Shown: positions 8,920-9,534 of the stretch, piece after piece | Numbering within the stretch: the stretch's first letter is position 1 | Layout of the letters: the number at the start of each line of letters is the position of its first letter | From: an uncultured Porphyromonas sp. | GTDB taxonomy: Bacteria; Bacteroidota; Bacteroidia; Bacteroidales; Porphyromonadaceae | Direction of reading: 5' to 3' | DNA: 9,534 nt | Assembly (NCBI GenBank): GCA_927910985.1 | Contig: CAKMOP010000155.1 | Location: 1 to 9,534 of the forward strand | Position numbers and translations under genes: made by a program | The notes under the pieces: model-generated | Told to the model about the DNA's origin: nothing | Database searches by the model: none | What the model saw: only the letters and a program-made list of their open reading frames with translations

Positions 8920-9534
8920 TTAGTTGAACGCTTCGATGATGGGGAGGAACTTATCTACGCTGAGGGAAGCACCACCGATGAGACCACCGTCGACGTCAGG
9001 CTGCGAGAAGAGTTCCTTCGCATTGCCAGCGTTGCAGCTACCACCGTAGAGGATCGTGCAGTCGTCAGCGATTTCAGCGCCGTACTTCTTAGCGATGAGG
9101 CTACGGATGTGAGCGTGGATTTCCTGAGCCTGAGCCGAGGAAGCGGTGAGGCCCGTACCGATAGCCCAGACGGGTTCGTAAGCGAGGACGACCTTCTTGA
9201 AGTCTTCTGCAGAGAGGCTGAAGACAGCTTCTTCGAGCTGCTTTTCGACGACTTCGAAGTGCTTACCAGCTTCGCGTTCTTCCTTGACTTCGCCGATGCA
9301 GAAGATAGGAGCAAGGCCTTCGGAAAGCGCCAGACGCACCTTGTCGGTGAGGATAGCACCATCTTCGTGGTAGTAAGCACGGCGCTCGGAGTGACCGAGG
9401 ATGACGTAGCGTGCGCCCGTCGAAGCGACCTGCTTGGCAGATACTTCACCGGTGTAAGCACCTTCGGCCTTGTCAGCGCAGTTCTCAGCAGCGATAGCTA
9501 CGGGGCTACCTTCAGCATCCTTCGCGATGGAAGC
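8920..9534 (-). CDS. tpiA: Triosephosphate isomerase, partial (N-terminus outside window)
   Basis: Glycolytic and gluconeogenic enzyme that interconverts dihydroxyacetone phosphate and glyceraldehyde 3-phosphate in the cytoplasm. The frame is open from the window end with no start codon of its own; 204 residues are visible, beginning [10 protein letters not shown]. About 45-50 N-terminal residues, including the substrate-binding Asn-Lys pair, lie beyond 9534. Visible motifs are AAENC and GAYTGEVS, the catalytic His in [10 protein letters not shown], the catalytic Glu in [12 protein letters not shown] with the phosphate-gripping loop 6, and loops 7 and 8 ([20 protein letters not shown]). All read in one frame with no break. 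An apparent internal GTG start at 9339 is not real, because homology extends upstream of it. The SPOR gene and folE follow in the same direction. Confidence 0.96.
   Translation of the reverse strand, partial: ASIAKDAEGSPVAIAAENCADKAEGAYTGEVSAKQVASTGARYVILGHSERRAYYHEDGAILTDKVRLALSEGLAPIFCIGEVKEEREAGKHFEVVEKQLEEAVFSLSAEDFKKVVLAYEPVWAIGTGLTASSAQAQEIHAHIRSLIAKKYGAEIADDCTILYGGSCNAGNAKELFSQPDVDGGLIGGASLSVDKFLPIIEAFN

Overview
The window reads as a chromosomal segment of a Bacteroidales bacterium, most likely a Porphyromonas or close relative with a fairly GC-rich genome. The visible 16S rRNA has Porphyromonas-like 5' sequence. Upstream of three transcription units there are Bacteroidetes-type -7 boxes (TAnnTTTG), and the gene families present (FolE, a SPOR protein and TpiA in a row; DUF695; BioG/DUF452; a Bacteroidetes-style DEAD-box helicase; a NagC-like ROK protein) fit that group. 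Species assignment is inference only.

Layout. (1) 1-1177, minus: 5' three quarters of a 16S rRNA gene, cut by the window start. Its leader and promoter lie at about 1178-1435. (2) 1436-1887: a non-coding stretch with five copies of a 12-bp motif spaced 21-22 bp apart, the first inverted so that a perfect 15-bp hairpin forms, plus a second smaller hairpin. (3) 1888-3337, plus: C69-family dipeptidase with a single-base frameshift near its 3' end, then a strong hairpin terminator shared with the convergent unit. (4) 3419-4552, minus: a two-gene unit, DUF695 protein followed by a BioG-like esterase. (5) 4553-4932: divergent intergenic region with promoter boxes at both ends and helically phased TTTCCA/TGGAAA repeats. 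(6) 4933-7567, plus: DEAD-box RNA helicase and ROK regulator, each broken by one single-base deletion, followed by a 23-bp-stem bidirectional terminator. (7) 7685-9534, minus: tpiA (cut by the window end), a secreted SPOR-domain protein and folE, with a hairpin after tpiA and a 17-nt overlap between the SPOR gene and folE.

The genes are mostly housekeeping: translation (16S), RNA remodelling (helicase), glycolysis (TpiA), pterin synthesis (FolE), probable biotin-precursor release (BioG), peptide turnover (C69) and sugar-responsive control (ROK). I see no mobile element, CRISPR array, tRNA or defence system. The least explained material is the two intergenic repeat arrays, both with a period of about 22 bp. 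The three frameshifts, all in plus-strand genes and all a C or G indel, may be sequence errors rather than biology; in each case the downstream frame continues the protein family without loss.
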